From Clostridiaceae bacterium (GTDB lineage Bacteria > Bacillota > Clostridia > Saccharofermentanales > UBA5734), in assembly GCA_012520975.1 (NCBI GenBank), contig JAAYNF010000154.1, forward strand, positions 1 through 44,798: a stretch of DNA of 44,798 nucleotides, written 5' to 3'. This document shows positions 33,064 to 41,543 of this stretch, piece after piece; the stretch's first letter is position 1; each line of letters opens with the position of its first letter. The position numbers and the translations under genes are program-made. A model generated the notes under the pieces. The model was given only the letters and a program-made list of their open reading frames with translations, had not been told where the DNA came from and ran no database searches.

Positions 33064-34302
33064 ATGAAAAAACAAGTAAAAATCCTAGCAAGCATGTTAC
33101 TTCTTATCATTATGGTCTGTGTGACAATTGCAGGATGTGCACAGGGAGGAACAGATCCAACTGGTCCAGGCGGGAAGACTGAAACTCCAACTTCTCCGCC
33201 GAAGCAAACAACGACAGGAACCGCCGCGGCAACTGAACTTCTTGATATGGATTGGGCCGAAATTGAGGCGCAAGCCAAGAAGGAAGGATCAGTAACATAC
33301 TGGTGTTGGGGTAACGAGGATTTCTACACTCAACTTGGCCAGGCGTTCGAAAGCAAGTATGGTATTAAATTCAACTTAGTCGTATCTGAACAAGCCGCTG
33401 GAATTCAAAAAGTATTAACGGAAAAAGACGGCGCCGTGGGCTCCTTTGATGTTATTAAAATTGGCGGGCAAACGGTAAAGCCAACAATGGATGCAGGTGT
33501 TTTTTATGGTCCCATACTTTCAAAAATTGAGGATGGAGACAAGCTGGATCCGAAACTTTCAGAACGACAGGAAGGCGTAGAGACCAAAGGATATCTCGTT
33601 CCCAGTCACAGAAATCAGACCGGTCTTTTGTACAATCCAAGGAAATTAACCAATCCGCCGCAGACTTGGGCGGAGCTTGAGGCTTGGATTGACGCAAATC
33701 CAAAGAAATTTGGATTTTGCATGCCTGATAAAGGCGGAAGCGGCCAAGCTTTTGTTCTAACGCTTATCAATCAGGTTGCCGGTGGACTGGATAAATATTA
33801 TGGAGATTCCGAAGTTGACGAGGCAAAGATCGAGAATTGGCAACTTGTATGGCAGTGGATTAAAGATCGTATGGATGATAGAATTACATTAACTACATCC
33901 AATAACGACTCGATTTCCCGTCTGAACCAAGGAGAGCTGGATTTGATCGTGGCTTGGGACGATAATTCATTTAACGCAATCTCGAAAGGTGAATTGTTTA
34001 AGGATGCGGTTCTTTACATTCCGAAATTTGGGATGCCGGGAGGCGGAGACACATCGGGATTGTTAAAAAATGCTCCCCACAAAGCGGCTGGTTTGTTGTT
34101 AATTAACTTTATGTCTTCAGATGAAGGACAGATGCTGTTTAGAGATGTTATGATGGCCTGTCCTGCAAGAACAGATATTCCGGCAACGGCAACTCTGTTG
34201 AAGGAAGAAGACAAACAATACAGCATACCGTGGATTCCGGCTGAATATAAGAAGCAATTCATTGAAGATTTCACGAAGTACGTTATGATGTCAGGAAACT
34301 AA
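33064..34302 (+). CDS. ABC importer substrate-binding lipoprotein, second system
   Basis: 412 residues. Signal peptide MKKQVKILASMLLLIIMVCV with lipobox TIAGC (Cys25), then a Gly/Thr/Pro-rich linker. Mature domain: AKKEGSVTYWCWGNEDFYTQLGQAF, YGIKFNLVV, GLLYNPRKLTNPPQTWAEL, WDDNSFNAISKGE, SSDEGQMLFRDV, an iron/spermidine/AfuA-type binding fold distantly like that at 26860. GTGGAGG precedes ATG. First gene of the second importer operon. Ligand unknown, but it co-occurs with an IolM paralogue and two TIM-barrel enzymes. Confidence 0.85.
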   Translation: MKKQVKILASMLLLIIMVCVTIAGCAQGGTDPTGPGGKTETPTSPPKQTTTGTAAATELLDMDWAEIEAQAKKEGSVTYWCWGNEDFYTQLGQAFESKYGIKFNLVVSEQAAGIQKVLTEKDGAVGSFDVIKIGGQTVKPTMDAGVFYGPILSKIEDGDKLDPKLSERQEGVETKGYLVPSHRNQTGLLYNPRKLTNPPQTWAELEAWIDANPKKFGFCMPDKGGSGQAFVLTLINQVAGGLDKYYGDSEVDEAKIENWQLVWQWIKDRMDDRITLTTSNNDSISRLNQGELDLIVAWDDNSFNAISKGELFKDAVLYIPKFGMPGGGDTSGLLKNAPHKAAGLLLINFMSSDEGQMLFRDVMMACPARTDIPATATLLKEEDKQYSIPWIPAEYKKQFIEDFTKYVMMSGN

Positions 34303-34320
34303 AGCACAAGGAGTGCGTGA

Positions 34321-34360
34321 TTGACCTGAGGCAAATGCCATGAGCAATGCCTCAGGTCAA
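34321..34360 (+). terminator. attenuating hairpin after the second binding-protein gene
   Basis: Perfect 13-bp stem TTGACCTGAGGCA/TGCCTCAGGTCAA with a 14-base loop, then TTTATT. Probable partial terminator that sets binding protein above permease expression. Confidence 0.7.
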
Positions 34361-34385
34361 TTTATTGAAGATGGAGAATTAAGAT

Positions 34386-35282
34386 ATGAAAGAAATAGTA
34401 ATAGGAATGAATTTTCCTAGACGTACGGCGGCGGAAAATATAGACCAAGCACTACAACACGTTGTAAACAGTGGTTTTGATTGTGTCGAGTTAAATCTCA
34501 GTGATTTTCCCCTAATAGCCGGTGGAGAGATTCAATGGGAGTATGTGCGCTATGTTAAGGAAAAATTCAATAAATACCCATTACAATATACTGCTCATAT
34601 TGGAGGAGGTCTTCAGCTTAGAAATATACATGAATACGATTTACAGAAAAATGTATTGAGATCTTCCATTGATATATGCAGCGAACTTAACCTCAACCCC
34701 CTTGTACTTCATTTTGAACAATCTTCACCACAACTCCAGAAGGAGAAAGCTTTTTTGGAGGCACATATAGAGGCGGCGGATTATGCAGCGGAATTCGGCA
34801 TCCAACTCTGCATCGAGAATATTGAAGTAGAGGATTACACAAAAGTTCTGGATATGATCGAAAAGGTAAACCGCGAAAATTTTAGAATGACGCTCGACGT
34901 TGGGCATTTGGCCCTTTCCACCACATATTTCGGCTGTGATTTTGAGGTGGCAATAAAAGAGTGTATACCATATGTCGGTCACGTTCATTTAAACGATAAT
35001 ACCTTGTCATTTGAAGAAATGCGAATAGAGAATTTCATGCTGTACCAGACCATGGATATGGGCTATCGGATTACGTTCGGGCGGGGCGATATTCATTTGC
35101 CTCCATTCTGGGGTAAGGTTCCTATGGAATGGGTACTCGAAACATTGCATGAGGCTGATTACAATGGTATCTATATCTGCGAATACGAAAATAATCTTTA
35201 CGTCCCGTTTCATAAGGGGATCCAAGAAAATGTACGGCAGGTTATAACCGGAATAAGAAACAGGTACAACGAGGGGAAGTGA
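34386..35282 (+). CDS. Sugar phosphate isomerase/epimerase-type TIM-barrel protein (importer-linked)
   Basis: 298 residues, within the importer operon between the binding protein and the ATPase. Blocks shared with 14837-15727: GFDCVELNLSDFPL, YTAHIGGGLQLRN, LVLHFEQSSP, CIENIEVED, MTLDVGHL, TYFGCDF, GHVHLNDN, FGRGDIHLPPFWG. Metal ligands of the xylose-isomerase-like fold are visible (Glu in ENIEVED, Asp/His in LDVGHL, His in GHVHLND, Glu in CEYENN). An isomerase encoded inside an importer operon suggests it acts early on the imported compound. Confidence 0.75.
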   Translation: MKEIVIGMNFPRRTAAENIDQALQHVVNSGFDCVELNLSDFPLIAGGEIQWEYVRYVKEKFNKYPLQYTAHIGGGLQLRNIHEYDLQKNVLRSSIDICSELNLNPLVLHFEQSSPQLQKEKAFLEAHIEAADYAAEFGIQLCIENIEVEDYTKVLDMIEKVNRENFRMTLDVGHLALSTTYFGCDFEVAIKECIPYVGHVHLNDNTLSFEEMRIENFMLYQTMDMGYRITFGRGDIHLPPFWGKVPMEWVLETLHEADYNGIYICEYENNLYVPFHKGIQENVRQVITGIRNRYNEGK

Positions 35283-35286
35283 TACT

Positions 35287-36357
35287 TTGGCAACCAGTGT
35301 TTCCGTGAATAACGTTGTCAAAAAATTCGGGAATGTCACAGTTTTGAAGGGAATAAGTTTTCATATCGAACCTGGAGAATTTGTAACGCTATTGGGTCCA
35401 TCAGGATGTGGTAAAACAACCATTTTAAGAATTATAGCCGGCTTCCTTGATCCGGAAGAGGGGCAGGTATTGTTTAATGATAAAGTAGTTAATAATGTAA
35501 AACCAAACAAAAGAAATACAGCGATGTGTTTTCAGTCCTATGCGCTTTTTCCCAACAAAACAGTGTATGAAAACATCCGTTTTGGCCTTAGAATGAGAAA
35601 GGTGCCAAGTGATGAACAGAGACAACGGGTTGAGAACGCAATTGCGATGGTAAATCTCACCGGTCTAGGCGATCGAAAGCCCTATGAGCTCTCAGGAGGG
35701 CAGCAACAACGTGTTGCGCTTGCACGCGCAATTGTCGTGAATCCAGACATTCTTCTTTTTGATGAACCGCTTTCCAACTTAGATGCGAAGCTACGGGAAA
35801 GGGTACGGATGGAAATCCGTGAAGTACAAAAAGCTATGGGGATTACCACAATTTATGTCACTCATGATCAGGCAGAAGCGCTTTCTATTTCAGACAATGT
35901 TATTGCAATGAGCAATGGCACGATTGTACAGAAAGCATCACCGCGTGCAATCTATGATTATCCTTCAACCGAATTTGTGGCCGATCATATAGGAGCGGCT
36001 AATATCATTCCGGCAGAAATGGGAAGCGCAAAGGGTGATTTTGTCGAAGTTAATACACCAATTGGCTGTTTGTATGCGAATAACTTTCATCATATTAAAG
36101 ATCAAAAAATTGCTCTTTGCATCAGACCTGAAGATTTGCATCCTGTTCTTAAGAAGGAAAGGATGGAAAATATGAATATCATTACCGGCAAAATAAGGAA
36201 TGCTATTTATATGGGAAATCAACTGGATTTATTCTTTTTAGTGAACGATTACTTAATTCGTGCCAGTGTGCCTAAGGATTATATTATAGAAGAAGGGGCC
36301 ACAATTGACTTTGCAATTCCTCGAGATAAGGTCCTTGTTGTAGGATGTGAGAAATGA
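35287..36357 (+). CDS. ABC importer ATP-binding protein, second system
   Basis: 356 residues from a TTG start (AGGGGAAG upstream, inside the end of the previous gene). Walker A GPSGCGKTT, Q-loop CFQSYALFPNK, signature LSGGQQQR, Walker B ILLFDEPLSNLDAKL, H-loop VTHDQAEAL. The C-terminal TOBE-like domain includes LCIRPEDLHP. Overlaps the next permease gene by ATGA. Confidence 0.92.
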   Translation: MATSVSVNNVVKKFGNVTVLKGISFHIEPGEFVTLLGPSGCGKTTILRIIAGFLDPEEGQVLFNDKVVNNVKPNKRNTAMCFQSYALFPNKTVYENIRFGLRMRKVPSDEQRQRVENAIAMVNLTGLGDRKPYELSGGQQQRVALARAIVVNPDILLFDEPLSNLDAKLRERVRMEIREVQKAMGITTIYVTHDQAEALSISDNVIAMSNGTIVQKASPRAIYDYPSTEFVADHIGAANIIPAEMGSAKGDFVEVNTPIGCLYANNFHHIKDQKIALCIRPEDLHPVLKKERMENMNIITGKIRNAIYMGNQLDLFFLVNDYLIRASVPKDYIIEEGATIDFAIPRDKVLVVGCEK

Positions 36358-37205
36358 TGAAGAAAGGAAAACGTTTTGAGTGGGGCTACTTGCTTCTTAT
36401 TCCGGGAATCGGGTACATTTTGCTTTTCATCATAATGTCTACCTATGTGATGATCATGCAAAGCCTAGGGTATTATAACTATACCGGTGAATCAGGGTTT
36501 TCGCTCCAATTTTGGGGAGAGGTGTTTGATCAGCAATTTCTTGATTCTCTTTTATATTCATTAAAAATAGGCATAGGCAGCTCAATGATTAGCATTGTGA
36601 TTTGCTACCCATTTGTACTTATTTTACAAAAAACAAAAGGCAAGAGGATTCTGCTTTCAATTATGAAAACACCAATGTTTATTCCCGCATTGGTAGGATC
36701 GTTTCTTATTATAAACATTATTGACTACCATGGAATAGTCAACGAATTACTGGTATTTTTGCGAATTATTGAAGAACCTCTTCGTTTAAGAAATGATAAA
36801 TATGGAATCGGCGTTCTGATGATACAAGTATGGAAGAATGTGCCGTTCCAGATGTTAATCATGAGCTCAGCCATTGAATCTATTCGGAAGGATGTGGTCG
36901 ATGCCGCACGAAATTTAGGTGCCAATATATTTTCTATTATAAGACATATTATCTTGCCTCTGACACTGCCTTCGGCCCTGATAGCGGTCACGCTTGTTTT
37001 TATTGGTACCTTTAACGACTTCGCGGTATCCAACACTGCCGGCCCATTGTATCCAAATTCACTGTCAAGTTTAATGCTAAGAAATGCAAATGTATTTGGA
37101 GAATGGAATTTATCCGCTTGCATTGGCACCATGATGATGATTACGACCATCCTATTGGTTTCAATCTACACGCTGATAGCGAAGAGGCTTGAAAAATTAG
37201 ACTGA
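36354..37205 (+). CDS. ABC importer permease 1, second system
   Basis: 283 residues, six predicted membrane segments, EAA loop VVDAARNLGANIFSIIRHIILP (about 182-203). PotB/FbpB-N type. Start overlaps the ATPase stop (ATGATG at 36354). Pairs with permease 2; together they match the single fused permease of the first system. Confidence 0.88.
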   Translation: MMKKGKRFEWGYLLLIPGIGYILLFIIMSTYVMIMQSLGYYNYTGESGFSLQFWGEVFDQQFLDSLLYSLKIGIGSSMISIVICYPFVLILQKTKGKRILLSIMKTPMFIPALVGSFLIINIIDYHGIVNELLVFLRIIEEPLRLRNDKYGIGVLMIQVWKNVPFQMLIMSSAIESIRKDVVDAARNLGANIFSIIRHIILPLTLPSALIAVTLVFIGTFNDFAVSNTAGPLYPNSLSSLMLRNANVFGEWNLSACIGTMMMITTILLVSIYTLIAKRLEKLD

Positions 37206-37219
37206 GAAGGTGGAATAAT

Positions 37220-38074
37220 ATGCCGAAGATGAGAAAATCTCCTAAAAGTCTATCGAAAAAAATATTAGGATTCTTGTTGCCTAGTGCGATTGGCCTTGTG
37301 CTCTTTGCGTGGATTGCAGTTCCATTGATTATGGCGGTTTTGTGGTCTTTAGTGAATCCTGATTATCCATGGTCTTATCCACAATTATTCCCCACCAATG
37401 TTTCCCTGTTTCAATGGGAATATATTTTTAAATATACAAATTTAGTGCAATCGATTTTAAACAGTTTTTTTATTGCGATTATGTCCATGTTGGTTTCATT
37501 TTTACTTGCATTACCCACTGCTTATGCTATAGGCCGTCGGAATATCAAAGGAAAAGAAACGCTTAAAATCATTATGCTGTTGCCTATGGCATTCCCCGGC
37601 ATGGTGATGGCGATGTTCTTAGGCAGAGTTCTTTTTATGACGGGGCTTTCAAGTACACGTATTGGAATAATTATCGGCCACACGCTTGTTGGTCTGCCCT
37701 ATATGCTGCGCATTCTTACCGTAAGTTTTGAATCCATGCAACAAGATCTAATAGATGCAGCCGACAATTTGGGTGCCGGTGCATGGACAAAATTTTCTGA
37801 AATATATTTTCCGATGATACTACCGGGATTAATTGCAGGCTGTATTTTTACGTTTATTACCAGTATGCAGGAATTTAATATCGCTTTTATTGTCGGTGCA
37901 CCCATAGTTCAGACAATACCAACGATTTTGTACTCTTATTTAGGTGTGAATTTCTTGCGCACTTCCGCATCAGTTGTAGCCCTCATTCTGCTTATACCTA
38001 ATATAACTCTATTGTTTATTACGGAACGCTTCCTGAAAACGGAATACATGGGTGCAGCATTAGGTAAAATGTAA
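37220..38074 (+). CDS. ABC importer permease 2, second system
   Basis: 284 residues, six predicted membrane segments, EAA loop LIDAADNLGAGAWTKFSEIYFP (about 177-198). PotC type. GAAGGTGG precedes ATG, 14 bases after permease 1. AT-rich coding sequence, like the whole importer. Confidence 0.88.
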   Translation: MPKMRKSPKSLSKKILGFLLPSAIGLVLFAWIAVPLIMAVLWSLVNPDYPWSYPQLFPTNVSLFQWEYIFKYTNLVQSILNSFFIAIMSMLVSFLLALPTAYAIGRRNIKGKETLKIIMLLPMAFPGMVMAMFLGRVLFMTGLSSTRIGIIIGHTLVGLPYMLRILTVSFESMQQDLIDAADNLGAGAWTKFSEIYFPMILPGLIAGCIFTFITSMQEFNIAFIVGAPIVQTIPTILYSYLGVNFLRTSASVVALILLIPNITLLFITERFLKTEYMGAALGKM

Positions 38075-38131
38075 TAAAAACAGAAGCAAGAGAAAGGTAA
38101 TTTTAGTAATACAAAGATAGAGAGGACATAG

Positions 38132-39316
38132 TTGGTTGTGAAAGCATATGTTATGGACGGTGTTTGGGATCCGAAGCCGGGGTATGTTCCGAACGCACGG
38201 GAAGTGCGCGAAAAAAGGGCGGTAAGGAGCGATATGGTTTACCGCAACCTTAAGGCGGGAATAAGAGAGGTTCCGGAACCGAATCCTGGCAATTTAGATG
38301 TCGTTATAAAGGTAGGAGCCTGTGGGGTGTGTGGTAGTGACATACACACGGGTGAGATGGCTTCCGACGGGTATACCAGATATGCGGGACACCTACGTCT
38401 TCCGGTGATCATGGGTCATGAGTTCTCCGGAGAAGTTGTCGAAATAGGAAAGGACGTAACGAGCGTCAAAGTGGGCGACATTGTAGCGGTAGAGCAGATA
38501 AGACCTTGTGGGTTCTGCGATGCATGCAAAACAGGCTATTTCAATAGTTGTCGGAACATTGAGGAAGTTGGTCTTTCTGTCGATGGGGGATTCAGCGAAT
38601 ATACGCTCGTGCCGGAAACTTTCTGCTGTAATATCAACGAAATTGAAAATCTGCTGGGGAATAGAATCGCCGCGCTGGAAGCTGGAGCGTTAGCGGAGCC
38701 GGCAGGTGTTGCATATAATGGAATCGTAGTCAAAGGTAAAGGCATAATTCCAGGAACGAATGTCGCTGTGATGGGCACAGGTCCCATAGGGCTTGCCGCG
38801 GTTTCTATTGCGAAGGCATCGGGTGCGGCGCAAGTTTTTGCAATTGACATTTCAGAGAAAAGGCTGGAAATAGCAAAACTGTGCGGAGCCGACATAGTGA
38901 TTAACTCTGCCGAGACGGAAAAGAAAGGCCATAAGATTTCTGATGTTTTGTTGGAGTTGACGCATGGACTCGGATGTAGGACTGTGGTGGAAACGGCAGG
39001 AGCGCCGGACAGCACATATCCTGAAATAGTAAAGTTTATGTCTATTAACGCTAATGTTGTTGTGATAGGTAGGAGCCCGAATGTAGCTCCCATAGATTTG
39101 GAGCAATTCATTGTAAAAGGATGCTCGCTTTCCGGTTCGATAGGAACAGCGGGAAACGATATAATACCCACCGTACTGCGACTTATGGCTTCCGGTCGTA
39201 TAGATATGCGAAAAACAATAACGGGGCGATTCTCACTGGATGATACGCAAAAAGGGATAAATGAGGCAAGAAAGGGCGGACAAGGCAAGGTCATGATAAG
39301 CCAGCATTACAAATGA
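38132..39316 (+). CDS. IolM-like zinc alcohol dehydrogenase (paralogue)
   Basis: 394 residues from TTG 38132 with AGAGG 6 bases upstream. Same opening pattern as the gene at 4182: WDPKPGYVPNAREV, then VGACGVCGSDIHTGE, MGHEFSG for catalytic zinc, CGFCDACKTGYFNSC for structural zinc, GTGPIGLAA for NAD. The C-terminal GSIGTAGNDIIPTVLRLMASGRID aligns with GAQGHSGHGTFPRVIASMAAGMD of the first copy. It probably oxidises a cyclitol ketone or related polyol; no IolN or IolG partner is next to it. 57 bases after permease 2. Confidence 0.8.
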   Translation: MVVKAYVMDGVWDPKPGYVPNAREVREKRAVRSDMVYRNLKAGIREVPEPNPGNLDVVIKVGACGVCGSDIHTGEMASDGYTRYAGHLRLPVIMGHEFSGEVVEIGKDVTSVKVGDIVAVEQIRPCGFCDACKTGYFNSCRNIEEVGLSVDGGFSEYTLVPETFCCNINEIENLLGNRIAALEAGALAEPAGVAYNGIVVKGKGIIPGTNVAVMGTGPIGLAAVSIAKASGAAQVFAIDISEKRLEIAKLCGADIVINSAETEKKGHKISDVLLELTHGLGCRTVVETAGAPDSTYPEIVKFMSINANVVVIGRSPNVAPIDLEQFIVKGCSLSGSIGTAGNDIIPTVLRLMASGRIDMRKTITGRFSLDDTQKGINEARKGGQGKVMISQHYK

Positions 39317-39413
39317 GATGAAAAAGCAAAAGCAATACGATTAAGGGCAACAGTATGATTATATCTCCGTTGAAAGGGATAAATAGCTTGATAATTATGA
39401 AGGAGAAGGAACA

Positions 39414-40232
39414 ATGGGAGTAAAAATTGGTGTATGCAATGAAGCCCTGCCGGGTGTGGGGGTATTCGCACCGCGGATCGTCAGCGAATTGGGTCTAGAC
39501 GGAATGCAGATTGAAATGGGTACGGAACTTCACGGGTACCCTATTTCTCAGAAAAAGATACAGAAATATTATCTGGATGAGCAACAAAAATACGGCATCG
39601 AATACCCGTGTATCGGGATGAGCGATCTTGATTTTCATCCGATCCATTCCAAACCCGGAACACCAATGTACGATTTTGTGAAAAAGATGATGGTAACCGC
39701 GGTGGATGCGGCAGCGGCAATGGAGATCCCCGTGATCATGGTGTGCTGCTTTGAGCAGAGTCTGATCAGGACCGATGAAGAACTTGAGCGTGCGGCCAAG
39801 ATGATCCGGTATGCGTGCGACCTCGCCGGCGAAAAAGGCGTCACGGTGGGGTGGGAAACTCCGCTTGAGGAAAAAAAGACGCGGCAGTTGCTAGACCTTG
39901 TGGACCGAAAGAACATAGGAGTTTTCTATGACAGCCAGAATTACAAATACGACAGCGGGCTCGAGCCGGTGGCGGAGCTGGAAAAGATATATGACTTGTT
40001 GATTCCGATGTTGCACGTAAAAGACGGTGTGGATTCCAAGAGTGACCACCTGCTCGGAACCGGCAATACAGACTTCTTCGGACAGATGGAAGTGTTGCGA
40101 AAACACAAATACTCCGGTTGGATTATCTCGGAAAACTATTATGATCGTGTCGGACTGCGCGACATGGATTCCGACTGGTTTGTAACGTTGAAAAAAGATA
40201 TCGAGATCATCCGAAGAGTGATTGACTGGTGA
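39414..40232 (+). CDS. Sugar phosphate isomerase/epimerase-type TIM-barrel protein
   Basis: 272 residues, AAGGAGAAGG before ATG. Xylose-isomerase-like barrel: IGVCNEALPG, GLDGMQIEMG, VIMVCCFEQS, VGWETPLEE with a metal-site Glu, VFYDSQNYKYDSG, MLHVKDGV with His, LLGTGNTDFFGQM and ISENYYD with Glu. A separate subfamily from the pair at 14837 and 34386, nearer the general IolE/hydroxypyruvate-isomerase group. Grouped with two zinc dehydrogenases, suggesting an oxidation-isomerisation module. Base composition is closer to the left part of the window than to the importer. Confidence 0.78.
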   Translation: MGVKIGVCNEALPGVGVFAPRIVSELGLDGMQIEMGTELHGYPISQKKIQKYYLDEQQKYGIEYPCIGMSDLDFHPIHSKPGTPMYDFVKKMMVTAVDAAAAMEIPVIMVCCFEQSLIRTDEELERAAKMIRYACDLAGEKGVTVGWETPLEEKKTRQLLDLVDRKNIGVFYDSQNYKYDSGLEPVAELEKIYDLLIPMLHVKDGVDSKSDHLLGTGNTDFFGQMEVLRKHKYSGWIISENYYDRVGLRDMDSDWFVTLKKDIEIIRRVIDW

Positions 40233-40260
40233 TACGAGAAAGAGTTGTCGAGGTAAGATT

Positions 40261-41331
40261 ATGAAGGCGATTGTGTTGAAACCAACCGGAAACGGCAATG
40301 CGGTGAAGTTTGCGTATGAAGAAAGGCCAAAGCCGGAGATCAAGAATGAAGATGACGTGCTCATCAAAGTATTAGGTGTAGGAATATGTGGAACGGATTT
40401 GCATATTCTGATGAATCCCCCGCTGCATCCGTCAAATCCGGGGATTATATTCGGACATGAGTTTTGCGGACAGGTTGAGGCGGTGGGGTCGTGCGTGAAG
40501 GACCTGAATAAAGGGGATAAGGTCATCGTCGATCCACATCCGCCGTGTGGATACTGCAACAACTGCCGCAGTGACCGGCCCGAGATGTGTGAGAATCTAT
40601 TCTTGCACGGCGAGGGAATTGAAGGACAGGCGGCGACGCGCGGCATCTTTAAAAATGGTGGGCTGACAAGCTACGCGGTTGTTCCCGCAGGCTCGGTTTT
40701 CAAGATCAATCCTGATACGCCGTTCCAGCGTATGGCGCTGGCGGAGCCGCTCGCCTGCGTAGGGTATGGCATTGAAAAGCTGAAGATTCAGGTGGGTGAT
40801 ACGGTTTGCATACTGGGTGCCGGTCCGATCGGACAATTGTTCTGCGCGCTGGCAAAAGCCAACGGCGCAACCAAAGTGATTGTGAGCGAACCACATGAAT
40901 ATAGGCGTACCAAGGCGCTTGAAATCGGAGCGACGCGCGTGGTGAATCCTGAAAAAGAGGATCTGAAACAGGTGTGCATGGAAGAAACCCAAGGCCTGGG
41001 GGTGGATCACTGTGTGGAAGCCGTAGGACAGCTTCTGATGACAGCGATCGATATGGTTCGCACCGGCGGCAAGGTGCTTATGTTCGGGCACGACGAGACG
41101 GCTGCGCCACCGATCAAACTGGGCGAGATCGTAAAGAAAGAAGTGGAAATACACGGCTGCTTTCTTGGCAAATATTACTATGAAAAAGCCGCGCGTATCA
41201 TCGAGAGCAACATTCTGCCGCTGGATAAGATCGCGACCCATGTGCTGCCGCTTTCCCGTTATCAGGAAGGACTGGATTTGCTTGAATCGGGTAAAGCGCT
41301 GAAAGTGGTTATATATCCGGAAGAATATTGA
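40261..41331 (+). CDS. Zinc-dependent polyol/threonine-type dehydrogenase
   Basis: 356 residues from ATG 40261 (GAGGT upstream). Medium-chain dehydrogenase: VGICGTDLHI (catalytic Cys), FGHEFCG (His, Glu), structural zinc CGYCNNCRSDRPEMC, LGAGPIGQLFCALAKANGA for NAD, then MFGHDE in the distal part. Resembles sorbitol, galactitol-phosphate and threonine dehydrogenases; the substrate is probably a polyol or sugar acid. Last gene of the plus-strand series before the tRNA. Confidence 0.82.
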   Translation: MKAIVLKPTGNGNAVKFAYEERPKPEIKNEDDVLIKVLGVGICGTDLHILMNPPLHPSNPGIIFGHEFCGQVEAVGSCVKDLNKGDKVIVDPHPPCGYCNNCRSDRPEMCENLFLHGEGIEGQAATRGIFKNGGLTSYAVVPAGSVFKINPDTPFQRMALAEPLACVGYGIEKLKIQVGDTVCILGAGPIGQLFCALAKANGATKVIVSEPHEYRRTKALEIGATRVVNPEKEDLKQVCMEETQGLGVDHCVEAVGQLLMTAIDMVRTGGKVLMFGHDETAAPPIKLGEIVKKEVEIHGCFLGKYYYEKAARIIESNILPLDKIATHVLPLSRYQEGLDLLESGKALKVVIYPEEY

Positions 41332-41346
41332 TTTGATAAGAGATAA

Positions 41347-41378
41347 AAAACCGCCAGAGCAGCCGCTCTGACGGTTTT
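41347..41378 (-). terminator. terminator after tRNA-Arg (possibly bidirectional)
   Basis: Ten-bp stem (41351-41360 with 41365-41374) extended by A-T pairs. On the minus strand all pairs form (one G-U) and a run of six Ts follows, so it ends the tRNA transcript. On the plus strand one pair is a C-A mismatch and four Ts follow, so it can also stop the dehydrogenase transcript. Confidence 0.85.
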
Positions 41379-41383
41379 AACGA

Positions 41384-41460
41384 TGGTGATCCCGAGAGGA
41401 TTCGAACCTCTGGCCTGCGGTTTAGGAAACCGACGCTCTATCCGGCTGAGCTACGGGACC
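41384..41460 (-). tRNA. tRNA-Arg (anticodon CCT)
   Basis: 77 bases with encoded CCA. Acceptor stem GGTCCCG/CGGGATC (one G-T), D-arm GCTC/GAGC, anticodon loop TTCCTAA giving CCT (reads AGG), T-arm AGAGG-TTCGAAT-CCTCT. The first pair of the anticodon stem looks mismatched (T/C). Confidence 0.93.
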
Positions 41461-41473
41461 GGCTGCAGAAGTA

Positions 41474-41502
41474 ATTGTATGGGATCGTTGTCCCCCTGTC
41501 AA
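41474..41502 (-). promoter_or_regulatory. tRNA-Arg promoter
   Basis: On the minus strand: TTGACA at 41502-41497, 17-base spacer, TACAAT at 41479-41474, ending 13 bases before the tRNA. Confidence 0.82.
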
Positions 41503-41543
41503 TGTAACGGTCGCATCGCACAGGCCCGATGGTCCGGTTCGGA

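Noticed and set aside
39370-39397. Promoter TTGAAA/TAATTA before the 39414 gene
   Set aside because: A start point here would fall at or inside the ribosome-binding site, leaving almost no leader.
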